From Chth-196 sp044376515 (GTDB lineage: Bacteria; Verrucomicrobiota; Verrucomicrobiia; Chthoniobacterales; Chthoniobacteraceae): a stretch of 51,578 nucleotides of DNA. How positions within the stretch are numbered: the first letter of the stretch is position 1; every line of letters starts with the position of its first letter. The notes under the pieces were generated by a model. The model was given only the letters and a program-made list of their open reading frames with translations. It had not been told where the DNA came from and ran no database searches. The stretch covers positions 1-51,578 of the forward strand of contig JBILKV010000009.1 of NCBI GenBank assembly GCA_044376515.1, in the 5' to 3' direction. Made by a program: the position numbers and the translations under genes. Shown in pieces: positions 33,716-42,638 of this stretch.

Positions 33716-34747
33716 ATGAAGAGGCTCTTCTTGCTGGCAATTCTCGTGGCGGCGGTCTGCGGTGCATTTGCGGCGGGCTTCGTGTGGCGTGACCCGGAAC
33801 TGGAGGCAGCGCGCCGGCAGGCGGCAAATGCCTCCACCACGGGGGAGAAGGTGCGCGAAGCCCTGGAAGCCTCGGTGGCCGACCTCACCCGCGAACGGGA
33901 CGAGGCGCGCGCTCAGCGCGAGAGGCTGGAGGGGCGGCTCCGCGACCTTTCGCAAAAGCTCGTCGAGAGCGAGGCGGCCGCCTCAAAGAACGCAGCGGCT
34001 CTGGCCAGACCGACCGCACAGGGGCCGGGCCGGCCTGCCGGGGGCGCCGGCAACGGCCCGCTGCAATCCATGACGGAAATGTTCAAAACCCCCGAAATGC
34101 GCGACGCGTTGGTCGGGCAGAACCTCGCCCAACTCGACGTGATGTACGGTAAACTGTACGGGCGGCTCCAGTTGGAGGGCGCCGACAAACAGGATTTCAA
34201 AAACCTGCTGGGCGAACGGATGCGGGCCGAGTTGGAGATGAGCTTAAAAATGATGGGCGGCAACCTTTCGCCCGAGCAGTCGGCCGCCGCCGCCGCCGAA
34301 CTGAAAAAAAACAACGAGGCCACCGACCAGAAAATCCGCGCTTTTCTCAATAATGAGACCGACTACCAGACCTTCCAACACTGGGAGCAGACCAAGCCGG
34401 AACGGATGATGCTCCACATGGGAGCCACGGCTTTCGCAGGTGCGGGCGAGCCGCTGACGCCGGCACAGGAGGACCAGCTTGTGTCGGCGATGTTCGCCGC
34501 CCGAACGCAGACAAGCTCTGTTCCCGACATGTCGAAGCCGGAGAATTTCACCGCGGCCAACCTAGGGCCGCAGATGGCCGAAAGGGTGCTTGCCAGTTAC
34601 GACGCGCAGGCGGCGCAGGTGGCCAACGGCGCAACGGCCTATCTCAGCGAAAAACAACTGGAAGCGCTCAAGGCGTTCCAGAAACAGCAGCGTGCCATGC
34701 AGGAAATGGGAATCAAAATGGGCGCCGCCATGTTCGGTGGGAAATGA
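33716..34747 (+). CDS. Exported coiled-coil protein of unknown function
   Basis: Protein of 343 residues, not recognised. Residues 1-25 are a hydrophobic signal or anchor (KRLFLLAILVAAVCGAFAAG). About 28-90 is a charged coiled coil rich in Arg, Glu and Ala, followed by a Gly/Pro linker. About 115-343 is helical and Met/Gln-rich (MTEMFKTPEMRDALVGQNLA, LSPEQSAAAAAELKKNN, YLSEKQLEALKAFQKQQRAM). The repeated LxxEQ and LxxxQ helices recall stalk or lipoprotein-like periplasmic proteins. The gene is divergent from the FG-GAP gene across 93 bases and overlaps no other real start. Confidence 0.7.
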   Translation: MKRLFLLAILVAAVCGAFAAGFVWRDPELEAARRQAANASTTGEKVREALEASVADLTRERDEARAQRERLEGRLRDLSQKLVESEAAASKNAAALARPTAQGPGRPAGGAGNGPLQSMTEMFKTPEMRDALVGQNLAQLDVMYGKLYGRLQLEGADKQDFKNLLGERMRAELEMSLKMMGGNLSPEQSAAAAAELKKNNEATDQKIRAFLNNETDYQTFQHWEQTKPERMMLHMGATAFAGAGEPLTPAQEDQLVSAMFAARTQTSSVPDMSKPENFTAANLGPQMAERVLASYDAQAAQVANGATAYLSEKQLEALKAFQKQQRAMQEMGIKMGAAMFGGK

Positions 34748-34818
34748 CGGTGCACAGGGGGGCAGGCGCGCTCATTGACTCACCGAGGGCGCTTCCCCCC
34801 ACGTGGACGGTTCCAACC

Positions 34819-35169
34819 ATGGGATGGCTCGTCATCAAATACCTTCTCACGGCGGCGATTGTGGTCGCCGTCTCCGAGGGCGCCAAACGCAGCGAAAAAC
34901 TGGGCGGTTTGATCGCCGCCCTGCCGTTGGTGACCTTTCTTACCCTGATATGGCTCCGGATCGAGGGCCAGCCCCGTGAAAGAATCTCCAACCATGCCTG
35001 GTACACCTTTTGGTACGTTGTCCCGACGCTCCCGATGTTTCTGGCCTTCCCCTGGCTTCACGAGCGGATTGGTTTCTGGTGGGCCCTTGCCTCGAGTGCT
35101 GTGATGACAGGAGTCTGCTCCACCCTGTTTGCCGCGTTGCTGAAGCGGTTCGGCGTCGAACTGCTTTGA
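34819..35169 (+). CDS. DUF3147 family membrane protein
   Basis: Small membrane protein of 116 residues with about four helices: WLVIKYLLTAAIVVAVSEGA, LGGLIAALPLVTFLTLIWLR, AWYTFWYVVPTLPMFLAFPW and FWWALASSAVMTGVCSTLFA. The KRSEKLGGLIAALP and HAWYTFWYV stretches fit the DUF3147 family, whose function is unknown. ATG 34819 opens directly with the first helix; the longer frame from 34744 overlaps the previous gene's stop and adds an unlikely leader. Confidence 0.75.
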   Translation: MGWLVIKYLLTAAIVVAVSEGAKRSEKLGGLIAALPLVTFLTLIWLRIEGQPRERISNHAWYTFWYVVPTLPMFLAFPWLHERIGFWWALASSAVMTGVCSTLFAALLKRFGVELL

Positions 35170-35330
35170 GGCACGGGGAGCCGGCGGCGGCGGGGCAAAA
35201 AGCAGCGGCCGCGGCGTTTTTCCCTCGATAAAGGCCATCCGAGCTCCGAGAGTTCCGAGGTGCGCTCGGGAGTTGCCCAGTCCTCCGACCGGGTATACGC
35301 TGAGTCAGGTCCTCAAATCCGCTACCCGCC

Positions 35331-36401
35331 ATGGATACTCTGAAAGCCTGCGAATTCGCCTCTGCGCCCATCAATGCGGCCCTCACGCCGTCCGACAAAA
35401 TCCGGCTGTTGCGCGAGATGCTCCGCGTGCGCCGGTTTGAACAGTCCTCCCTGAAAGCCTACCAGTCGGGCAAGATGGGGGGGTTTTTGCACCTGTACAT
35501 CGGTCAGGAGAGCGTGGCGGTGGGCGCCTGTTCGCTCATGGGGCCCAATGACCATGTGATCACCGCCTACCGCGACCACGGGCATGCCCTCGGGGTGGGC
35601 ATGTCCATGAACGAATGCATGGCGGAACTGTTTGGCAAGGTGACCGGATGCTCGAAGGGCAAGGGCGGCTCCATGCACTTTTTCGCGCCGGACAAGAACT
35701 ACTGGGGCGGGCACGGGATTGTCGGCGGCCAGACGCCGCTCGGTCTGGGGCTGGCCTATGGATTGAAGTACAAGGGGCTGCAAGGCTCGGCGCTTTGCTT
35801 CATGGGCGACGGAGCCGTCAACCAGGGCTGCTTCTATGAGAGCCTCAATATGGCGGGCCTCTGGAACCTGCCGGTCATCTACATCATCGAGAACAACGGG
35901 TATTCGATGGGCACCAGCCTTGCGCGCTCCAGCGTGTTCAAGAGCTGCCTGGCCGAGCGAGCCGAGGGTTTTGGGATCGACTGGGACACCGTCAACGGCG
36001 AAAGCCTGTACGAAGTGCGCGCCAAGCTGCAGGTGGCGATCGACCGCGCCCATCGGGAATCGCGGCCGACGGTACTCGAAATCGCCACCTACCGGTACTA
36101 CGGGCATTCGGTTGCGGATGCCAAACACAAGGTCTACCGCAAAGAGGACGAGATTGAGCGCTACAAGGCGGAGCACGATCCGATCAGCCTGTGGAAGGCG
36201 CAACTCCTCGAGGAGCGCGTGCTCAACGAGGAGCAGTATGAGGCGATCGACGACGCCGCCCGGCAAGAAGCCGAGGACAGCGTGCGCTTTGCGGAAGAGA
36301 GCCCGATCCCGAGCGTGGAATCCATCACGGAAGACGTCTACTTCGAGGTGGATCGCCACACGGCCGCAGGCCGCACAGGCCGCCACTTCTTCAACTCCTG
36401 A
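35331..36401 (+). CDS. pdhA: Pyruvate dehydrogenase E1 component, alpha subunit
   Basis: ThDP-binding subunit of 356 residues that decarboxylates pyruvate in the E1 alpha2beta2 enzyme. Motifs: GFLHLYIGQESVAVGACSLM, AYRDHGHALGVG, GKVTGCSKGKGGSMHFFAPD, the ThDP/Mg motif from CFMGDGAVNQG to IYIIENNGYSMGTS, and TYRYYGHSVADAKHKVYR (loop near the active site). Gene pdhB follows after 63 bases. A leader of about 30 residues precedes the conserved start (KIRLLREMLRVRRFEQ). No obvious Shine-Dalgarno sequence is present. Confidence 0.93.
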   Translation: MDTLKACEFASAPINAALTPSDKIRLLREMLRVRRFEQSSLKAYQSGKMGGFLHLYIGQESVAVGACSLMGPNDHVITAYRDHGHALGVGMSMNECMAELFGKVTGCSKGKGGSMHFFAPDKNYWGGHGIVGGQTPLGLGLAYGLKYKGLQGSALCFMGDGAVNQGCFYESLNMAGLWNLPVIYIIENNGYSMGTSLARSSVFKSCLAERAEGFGIDWDTVNGESLYEVRAKLQVAIDRAHRESRPTVLEIATYRYYGHSVADAKHKVYRKEDEIERYKAEHDPISLWKAQLLEERVLNEEQYEAIDDAARQEAEDSVRFAEESPIPSVESITEDVYFEVDRHTAAGRTGRHFFNS

Positions 36402-36464
36402 GCGCGTGCAAGGCGGTACCGGAATGGGACTGCCGTTCGACTTCCATTTTCCACCGATATTTCT

Positions 36465-37442
36465 ATGCCTGAGATCACTTACAGAGAGGCTCTTCGCCAT
36501 GCGATGGCGGAGGAGATTGAGCGCGATCCCAACGTCGTCCTGCTAGGGGAAGAGGTGGCCGAGTACGACGGCGCCTACAAGGTGACCGAAGGCCTGTGGA
36601 AGCGGTTTGGGGACAAGCGGGTCAGTGACACGCCCATCAGCGAAGCGGCGTTCATCGGCATGGGCATCGGGGCCTCGATGCTCGGAGTGCGGCCGGTCAT
36701 GGAGCTGATGTTTTGGAGCTTCTCAGCCGTGGCGTGGGACCAGATCGTCAACAACGCCGGCTTTGTCCGTTACATGAGCGGTGGCCTCATCAACTGTCCC
36801 ATCGTCATCCGCGGCCCCGCCAACGGCGGGACCAACGTGGGCGCCACCCATTCGCACACCCCGGAAAACTGGATCGCCAACGTGCCGGGCCTCAAGGTCG
36901 TGTGCCCTGCGACCGCCTACGATGCCAAGGGGCTCCTCAAGTCGGCCATCCGGGACAACGATCCGGTCATGTTCATGGAAAACACCCTGCTTTACGGCGA
37001 AAAGTGGGAGGTGCCCGAGGAGGAGTACCTGATCCCGCTGGGGGTTGCGGACTTGAAGCGCGAGGGGTCCGATGTTTCCCTCATCGCACACGGACGGGCG
37101 GCGCTGACTGCTTTAAAGGCCGCCGAGATTCTCCAGGCGGAGTACGATATCAGCGCCGACGTGCTTGATCTTCGTTCCATTCGCCCCCTCGACGATGAGG
37201 CTATCTTTCGGACGGTCCGCAAGACCCACCGGGCGGTGTTGATCGAGGAGAACAAACCCTTCTGTGGCGTCGACGCCCAGATCGCCAGCATGATTCAGGA
37301 ACACTGCTTCGACGACCTCGACGCGCCCGTCCTGCGGATCAGTGCCGTCGACGCCCCCGCCATCTACAGTCCCGAACTCGAGCGCGCGCAATTGCCGCGG
37401 CCTACGGATATCGTCGCCAAGGTGTTGAGCATCTGCCGCTGA
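36465..37442 (+). CDS. pdhB: Pyruvate dehydrogenase E1 component, beta subunit
   Basis: Partner of pdhA, 325 residues. Recognised by ITYREALRHAMAEEIERDP, VVLLGEEVAEYDGAYKVTEG, DTPISEAAFIGMGIGASMLG, FWSFSAVAWDQIVNNAGFVR, IVIRGPANGGTNVGATHSHT and DLRSIRPLDDEAIFRTVRKT. It completes the E1 enzyme. The E2 acyltransferase and E3 genes are not in the window; glgA comes next instead. Expression is probably coupled to pdhA. Confidence 0.93.
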   Translation: MPEITYREALRHAMAEEIERDPNVVLLGEEVAEYDGAYKVTEGLWKRFGDKRVSDTPISEAAFIGMGIGASMLGVRPVMELMFWSFSAVAWDQIVNNAGFVRYMSGGLINCPIVIRGPANGGTNVGATHSHTPENWIANVPGLKVVCPATAYDAKGLLKSAIRDNDPVMFMENTLLYGEKWEVPEEEYLIPLGVADLKREGSDVSLIAHGRAALTALKAAEILQAEYDISADVLDLRSIRPLDDEAIFRTVRKTHRAVLIEENKPFCGVDAQIASMIQEHCFDDLDAPVLRISAVDAPAIYSPELERAQLPRPTDIVAKVLSICR

Positions 37443-37525
37443 GGCGGCGGGAGACGGTGTTTCCCGTCCCGATTTGCCGGCTGCTGACAGAAACCGATTG
37501 CCGCGGCGGAAGGCCTGTGGTGCAA

Positions 37526-38935
37526 ATGCGTCCTATGACGATCCTTTTTGCCGCCAGTGAGGTGGCGCCGCATGCCGCCACCGGGGGCTTGGGGGAAGTG
37601 CTCGCGTCGCTTCCCCGCTTTGTGGAGGCGCTGGGGCACGACGTGGTGGTGGTGGTGCCGGGCTACCCCACGCTAATGAAGGATGCCACGCCCGTCGATG
37701 TTCGCTTTTCGCTGCCGGTGGGTGACGCCCTGCAGCCTGTAACGATCTACGAAAAGATCCAAGACGACGGCACGCAACTACTGCTCATCCACAACGACGC
37801 ACTTTTCGGCCGGCCCGGCATCTATGGAGACGCCTCAGCCCCCTATCCGGACAACGCGGTGCGCTTCATCCTGTTTTCGCGGGCCGTCGTGGAACTGGCC
37901 AAGCGCCTGCAACCCTCCCCCTCCGTCCTCCATCTCCACGACTGGCAAACCGCCTTGGTGCCGGCTCTCGTACGCGAACAGCGCCTTCCGTTTCGCACCG
38001 TTTTGACGCTGCACAACGCCGCCCACCAGGGCTCCTTCCCCGCGTCCGACTTCGCGCTGACCAACCTGCCCTTCCACTGGATGGCTCCCACCGGCCTGGA
38101 GTTCTACGGCTCACTCAACCTCCTCAAGGGGGGCATTTTAAGCGCCGACGCCCTCACGACGGTCAGCTCCACTTACCGCCGCGAATTGCTCACCCCCGGG
38201 GGCGGCTGCGGCCTGCACGATGTCCTACGCGGACGGTCGGATGTCCTGCACGCGATCCCGAACGGCGTGGACCCGGAGCGCTGGAGCCCCGCCCCTCGTT
38301 TTTCGGCCGAGTCCACCGCAGGGAAGGCGGAGTGTCGCAGGGAGCTCCTCGTGGAAGTGGGGCTGCGACCCAATCCCGACGGACCGGTCTTCGCCATGCT
38401 GGGCCGGCTCGCCGACCAGAAGGGGTTCGACCTGCTGCTTCCCTTGCTGCCGCGCCTCTTTACCGACGACGTCCGCCTCATCGTCGCCGGAGACGGCAGC
38501 CCCACCCTGCGCCGCGACCTGCTGGCCGCCTGCCGGCAACACCCCGCCAAATTCGCGTTCCTGTCCGAGTGGGACCCGGAGTTTCCCAAAAGGCTCTTCT
38601 CCGGTGCCGATGCGCTGCTGGTTCCCTCCCATTTTGAGCCCTGCGGGCTCGCACCCCTCAACGCGCTGCGGTTCGGCACAGTGCCGATCGCACACGCCAC
38701 GGGGGGGCTCCTCGAGAACCTGACCGACTACGAACCGGCCACCGGAGCGGGCAACGCGCTGCTTTACCGGGACGATGCAAGCGGCGCCCTTTGGGACACC
38801 ATCGGACGGGCCGGCGTCCTCTTTCGCGACAAGCCGATCTGGCAGAATCTGTTGGGCAACGCAATGCGCGCCGTCTTCCCATGGGAATCCGCGGCGGGCG
38901 CACTCGACGCGCTCTACCGCCGGCTCAACGGTTGA
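37526..38935 (+). CDS. glgA: Glycogen/starch synthase (ADP-glucose, GT5)
   Basis: Retaining glucosyltransferase of about 469 residues that extends alpha-1,4-glucan from ADP-glucose. N-terminal GT5 domain: ILFAASEVAPHAATGGLGEV, HDVVVVVPGYPTL, HLHDWQTALVPALV, TLHNAAHQG, and VSSTYRRELLTPGGGCGLHD with IPNGVDPERWSP. C-terminal domain: MLGRLADQKGFDLLLPLL, LVPSHFEPCGLAPLNALRFG (catalytic Glu) and HATGGLLENLTDY. Notable: the N-terminal KTGGL motif reads ATGGL, so the substrate-binding Lys is Ala. Starts at 37526 (MRPMTILF) and 37535 are both possible; the frame from 37457 adds an unlikely leader. It lies 84 bases after pdhB. Confidence 0.9.
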   Translation: MRPMTILFAASEVAPHAATGGLGEVLASLPRFVEALGHDVVVVVPGYPTLMKDATPVDVRFSLPVGDALQPVTIYEKIQDDGTQLLLIHNDALFGRPGIYGDASAPYPDNAVRFILFSRAVVELAKRLQPSPSVLHLHDWQTALVPALVREQRLPFRTVLTLHNAAHQGSFPASDFALTNLPFHWMAPTGLEFYGSLNLLKGGILSADALTTVSSTYRRELLTPGGGCGLHDVLRGRSDVLHAIPNGVDPERWSPAPRFSAESTAGKAECRRELLVEVGLRPNPDGPVFAMLGRLADQKGFDLLLPLLPRLFTDDVRLIVAGDGSPTLRRDLLAACRQHPAKFAFLSEWDPEFPKRLFSGADALLVPSHFEPCGLAPLNALRFGTVPIAHATGGLLENLTDYEPATGAGNALLYRDDASGALWDTIGRAGVLFRDKPIWQNLLGNAMRAVFPWESAAGALDALYRRLNG

Positions 38936-38959
38936 GCGGTCTTCCGAACCTTTCCGCCC

Positions 38960-40423
38960 ATGTCCGAAGCCCCCCCCAACGCGCAGGAACCCGAAAAGCG
39001 TCACCGGAGGGGTCCGGCCCGGAGCCCCCTGTCGTGGCTCGTCGGTGGCGGCCTGGTTGCGGCTGCGGCTGCGTGTTTCGTGTTTGAAGCGTGGCTGAAC
39101 TCCTATCTCGCAAGCGAGGCCTTCCGTCTGCGGACCGAGGCGGCCATTGGGCGGGCACTCAAGGCCGAATCTCGGCTTGCACCGCTGCAGCGTCAGGGGA
39201 CGACCCTCACCTCCGAAACGCTTCAACTCCAGGGAGAACCCGGTGCCTTCTTCGCTTCCGCAGAAGTTCAGGGGGTACGGGCGGACGTGGATCTGTCGGC
39301 CCTTTGGCAGCGCCTGTGGAGGATTGAACATCTCGGCTTCCAGCGCCTGAGCGTGGATCTAAACCGGCCTGCACCGGCCCCTCCGGCATCCCAACCGGCC
39401 GCAGGGACATCCTCCGCGGCTTCGCCAGCGGGCTCAACGTCCGCACCGCGGCTGGGCGCGCCGCCTGCTTGGCAGGCCCTGCTCGCGGGACTGCTGCCCA
39501 ACCGCACCCGCATCGCTACATTGCATACCGACCGCGCCAGCTTTTCGCTGTTGGGCGCGGAGCTGCGCCAATGCCGGCTCACCGCGGTCCCCAGCGAGGC
39601 GGGCAACGGGTGGGAGGTCGGGCTCGAAAGCGGCGACCTCAGTGTTCCGGGTCTTCCCGCCGGGGAGTTGCAGGAGGCGAAGTTCTCGCTGCGCGGGGGC
39701 GGCGGGGTGTTGCGCAGCAGCCGGTTGCAAATCAAAAAGGGCGGCCAGGCGTTCGTCTCCGGGGAATGGAGCCGAGAGGGCGGCCGCGATTTTCACGCAA
39801 AACTTGAAAACCTCGTCGCCGAACCCTTTCTTCCCCTCTGGTGGCAGACGCGCCTCGCTGGCCTCCTGCAAGGCAACCTCCGGTTGCAAAGCAGCGGGGC
39901 CGGAACGGAGACTCTCTCAGGAGAACTGAAGCTCACCAACGGGAAACTCGAAGCCTTCCCACTCCTCTCCCAGCTTGACAGCTTTGTTGGCTCCCCCCGG
40001 TTCCGACAGGTCGCCCTCAAAACCGCTTCCGCCAAGGTCCGGCGCACCGCCGACCGCACCGAGTTCTCCGACATCGACCTGGATGCGGATGGCATCCTGC
40101 GGCTCCAAGGCACACTCCACGTGCAGAGCGGCACGCTCGACGGCCGGATGCAACTCGGCATCCCGCCCGCCGTCATCCAGTGGCTTCCCAGCGCCCGCAC
40201 CAAGATGTTCGGTGCTTCGCGGGACGGTTTCGTTTGGACCCCCTTCACCGTGACCGGTTCTCTCGACCAACCCGTCGAAGACCTCAGCCCCCGCCTTGCG
40301 GGCGCCGCAGTGGAGGCGGTCACGGAAACCCTGAAAAAACTCCCCCCCACCGTGCCGCAAGGGTTGCCCGAGGCCGCCAAGGGCTTGTTGGACGCGGTAA
40401 AGTCCCTCCTCCCCGGACGTTGA
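38960..40423 (+). CDS. AsmA-like inner-membrane-anchored protein
   Basis: Protein of 487 residues. A basic N-terminus and a single helix (LSWLVGGGLVAAAAACFVFE) anchor a large beta-rich periplasmic part. The pattern of short strands (TLTSETLQLQGEPGAFFASA; LSGELKLTNGKLEAFPLLSQ; KLENLVAEPFL) and the ending LDQPVEDLSP resemble AsmA and TamB-like proteins, which help move or insert lipids and proteins at the outer membrane. A Pro/Ala/Ser linker covers about 132-156. The assignment is by pattern only. The gene follows glgA by 24 bases. Confidence 0.65.
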   Translation: MSEAPPNAQEPEKRHRRGPARSPLSWLVGGGLVAAAAACFVFEAWLNSYLASEAFRLRTEAAIGRALKAESRLAPLQRQGTTLTSETLQLQGEPGAFFASAEVQGVRADVDLSALWQRLWRIEHLGFQRLSVDLNRPAPAPPASQPAAGTSSAASPAGSTSAPRLGAPPAWQALLAGLLPNRTRIATLHTDRASFSLLGAELRQCRLTAVPSEAGNGWEVGLESGDLSVPGLPAGELQEAKFSLRGGGGVLRSSRLQIKKGGQAFVSGEWSREGGRDFHAKLENLVAEPFLPLWWQTRLAGLLQGNLRLQSSGAGTETLSGELKLTNGKLEAFPLLSQLDSFVGSPRFRQVALKTASAKVRRTADRTEFSDIDLDADGILRLQGTLHVQSGTLDGRMQLGIPPAVIQWLPSARTKMFGASRDGFVWTPFTVTGSLDQPVEDLSPRLAGAAVEAVTETLKKLPPTVPQGLPEAAKGLLDAVKSLLPGR

Positions 40424-40498
40424 CGCGGGCATCGCGGCCCATGGCTCTCCCCGAATTTCCCGCTTTCCCATCGCATCGAAAGCCCGCACCTTCGGCCG

Positions 40499-40867
40499 AT
40501 GCGTTTCCTCCCCATTCTCACCGCCCTGCTTATGACCGCCGCCACCGCACTCAGCGCCGACGCCCCGGTTCGCCACGTGGTATCTTTCAAGTTCAAGAAG
40601 GACGCCGCACCCGCCGACATCCGAAAGGTGGAGGAAGCCTTTGCCGCCCTCAAATCCAAGATCCCGCAGATCCAATCCCTCGAATGGGGCACCAACGTCA
40701 GCGGCGAAAATCTCGACAAGGGCTTCACCCACCTGTGGGTGTTGACCTTTGCGGACACCGCGGCGGTGAAAACCTACATCGACCACCCTGACCATCAGGC
40801 GTTCGTCAAACTGCTCAAACCGAGCCTTGAGGAGGCCTTCGTCATCGACTTCCAACCAAGGCGTTAA
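40499..40867 (+). CDS. Dabb-family (stress-responsive A/B barrel) protein with signal peptide
   Basis: Protein of 122 residues. Residues 1-20 are a signal peptide (FLPILTALLMTAATALSA). The remainder is a single ferredoxin-like A/B barrel: VRHVVSFKFKKDAAPADIRK, IPQIQSLEWGTNVSGENLDK, GFTHLWVLTFADTAAVKTYI, DHPDHQAFVKLLKPSLEEAF. Family members dimerise; functions vary and the ligand is unknown. Export is unusual for this fold but frequent in Verrucomicrobia and Planctomycetes (from memory, not checked). The 270 bases after it hold no gene. Confidence 0.8.
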   Translation: MRFLPILTALLMTAATALSADAPVRHVVSFKFKKDAAPADIRKVEEAFAALKSKIPQIQSLEWGTNVSGENLDKGFTHLWVLTFADTAAVKTYIDHPDHQAFVKLLKPSLEEAFVIDFQPRR

Positions 40868-41138
40868 CCCGACTTCGCCGGGAGGTTCGATGTTCTCTCC
40901 GTAAAAACGTTCCGCGGATACGACGCATCCTCCGGGACAGACCTGTCTCATCTGCTCGGAAAAGGGCTGCAGGCGGTTCGGCCGCTTGAGCTGAAGTCTG
41001 TGGGGCCGTTTCTGCGGGGCCACACCCCTCGGGACCGCCCCCCGTGGACCGCGGAAGCGACGTCCTTGCTCCGGTGGTCGGCGGCGGAGGCTTCGCGTGG
41101 GATCCCGGCTCGGGCGACCAACCCGGGAGGGCGGCCGC

Positions 41139-42581
41139 TCAGCGCGCGGCCCGGGCCACGGGCTGCCCCACCAGGTCGTAGGTCTGCGCGCCGGTGATCC
41201 GCACGTCGATAAACTCACCCACCGGTGCGCTCTTTGAAAGCAGGATGCGGCCGTCGATGTCGGGGGCGTCGCCGTGACCGCGGGCGACTTTGGGCTGGTC
41301 CACCAGGGCGCGGAGTGTTTTACCAATCTGGGCCACGGACAACTCGGTGGCGATCCGCTTCTGGAGCTTCATCGCCTTGTGCAGGCGGGCCTCCTTGAGT
41401 TCCGCCGAAAGCTGGCCCTCCATTTTGGCCGCCTTTGAACCCTCCTCCTGCGAGTACTTAAACACCCCAAGGCGCTCAAACCGCGTCCGTTTGATGAAGT
41501 CCAGCAGGTACTCGAACTCCTCCTCCGTCTCGCCGGGAAACCCCACGATGAAGGTGGTGCGGATGGCAATGCCGGGAATCCCCGCGCGGATCCGCGCAAT
41601 CAGGTCCTCGATATGTTCGGAACTGGTTTCGCGCTGCATGAGCTGGAGCATCCTGGGATGGATGTGTTGGAGGGGCATGTCGATGTAGCGGCAGACCTTT
41701 TCGCATTCGGCGATGGTCGCGATGAGTTCGTCGCTCCAGTGCGCCGGATGCGTGTAGAGCAGCCGCACCCAAAACTCCCCCTCGATCGCGTTGAGTTCCC
41801 GCAGGAGCGTGCACAGCGAGGTGCCCCGCGAGGAATCCACCGGCTGGCGCGGTCCCGCCTTTTGCTCCCATTGATCCATCCCGAAATAAGTGGTGTCCTG
41901 CGAGATGAGATTGATCTCGCGCACGCCTTCGGAGACCAGCTGGCGCACCTCCCTGACCACCGACTCCACCGAACGCGACCGGTGGCGGCCGCGCATCTGC
42001 GGGATCACGCAAAAGGAGCAGGGGTGGTTACAGCCCTCGGCGATCTTGGTGAAGGCCGTGTGGGGGGGCGTCAGCCGGACGCGCGGCGTGTCCCAGTCGG
42101 GAATGTAGACGGGCTTGCGCGAGACGAGGTTGAGTGGCTCCCACTGTTCGTCGGTGAGAACCGTCGCGGTGCTGGCGGCTCCAGCGCGCAGCGGACTGAC
42201 GGGGCGCTCGAGGATCTCGCGCACGAGGCGGCCCGCGTCGGCGACCTGGTCGAGACCGAGAAAGGCGTCCACTTCGCTCAGTTCGCTGGTCAGCTCCTTG
42301 GAGAAGCGCTGGGCCATGCAACCGGTGACGATCAGCCGCTGCCCCGCCCGCTTCTTGAGGCCTCGGTTTTCGTGCGACTCGAGGATGGCCTCGATGCTCT
42401 CCTCCTTGGCCGAATCAATGAAGGCGCAGGTGTTGACGATGAGGACGTCGGCGGCGTCGGCATCGGAGGTGATCTGCATGCCCTCCTTGACGATCCCGCC
42501 CAGCATGATCTCGGCGTCCACGAGGTTTTTGGCGCAGCCGAGGCTGATCATTCCGACTTTCGGGGCGGCGTTGGCTTTCAT
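41139..42581 (-). CDS. rimO: Ribosomal protein S12 methylthiotransferase RimO
   Basis: Radical-SAM methylthiotransferase of 480 residues that thiomethylates the conserved Asp of ribosomal protein S12. The N-terminal domain has the three cluster cysteines (ISLGCAKNLVDAE, IVNTCAFIDSAKEES, IVTGCMAQRFSKEL). The radical-SAM motif is CNHPCSFC in GCNHPCSFCVIPQMRGRHRS. The C-terminal TRAM domain ends with GQPVARAAR. SLGCAKNLVD with AFIDSAKEES marks RimO rather than MiaB. ATG 42581 precedes the conserved start. It is the last gene of trxB-RND-rimO on the minus strand, 57 bases after the RND gene. Confidence 0.95.
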   Translation of the reverse strand: MKANAAPKVGMISLGCAKNLVDAEIMLGGIVKEGMQITSDADAADVLIVNTCAFIDSAKEESIEAILESHENRGLKKRAGQRLIVTGCMAQRFSKELTSELSEVDAFLGLDQVADAGRLVREILERPVSPLRAGAASTATVLTDEQWEPLNLVSRKPVYIPDWDTPRVRLTPPHTAFTKIAEGCNHPCSFCVIPQMRGRHRSRSVESVVREVRQLVSEGVREINLISQDTTYFGMDQWEQKAGPRQPVDSSRGTSLCTLLRELNAIEGEFWVRLLYTHPAHWSDELIATIAECEKVCRYIDMPLQHIHPRMLQLMQRETSSEHIEDLIARIRAGIPGIAIRTTFIVGFPGETEEEFEYLLDFIKRTRFERLGVFKYSQEEGSKAAKMEGQLSAELKEARLHKAMKLQKRIATELSVAQIGKTLRALVDQPKVARGHGDAPDIDGRILLSKSAPVGEFIDVRITGAQTYDLVGQPVARAAR

Positions 42582-42638
42582 GGGATGGAAAATATTTTGA
42601 GGCGGATCAAACAAATCGGCTGCGAAGGCTCTGGAAGC

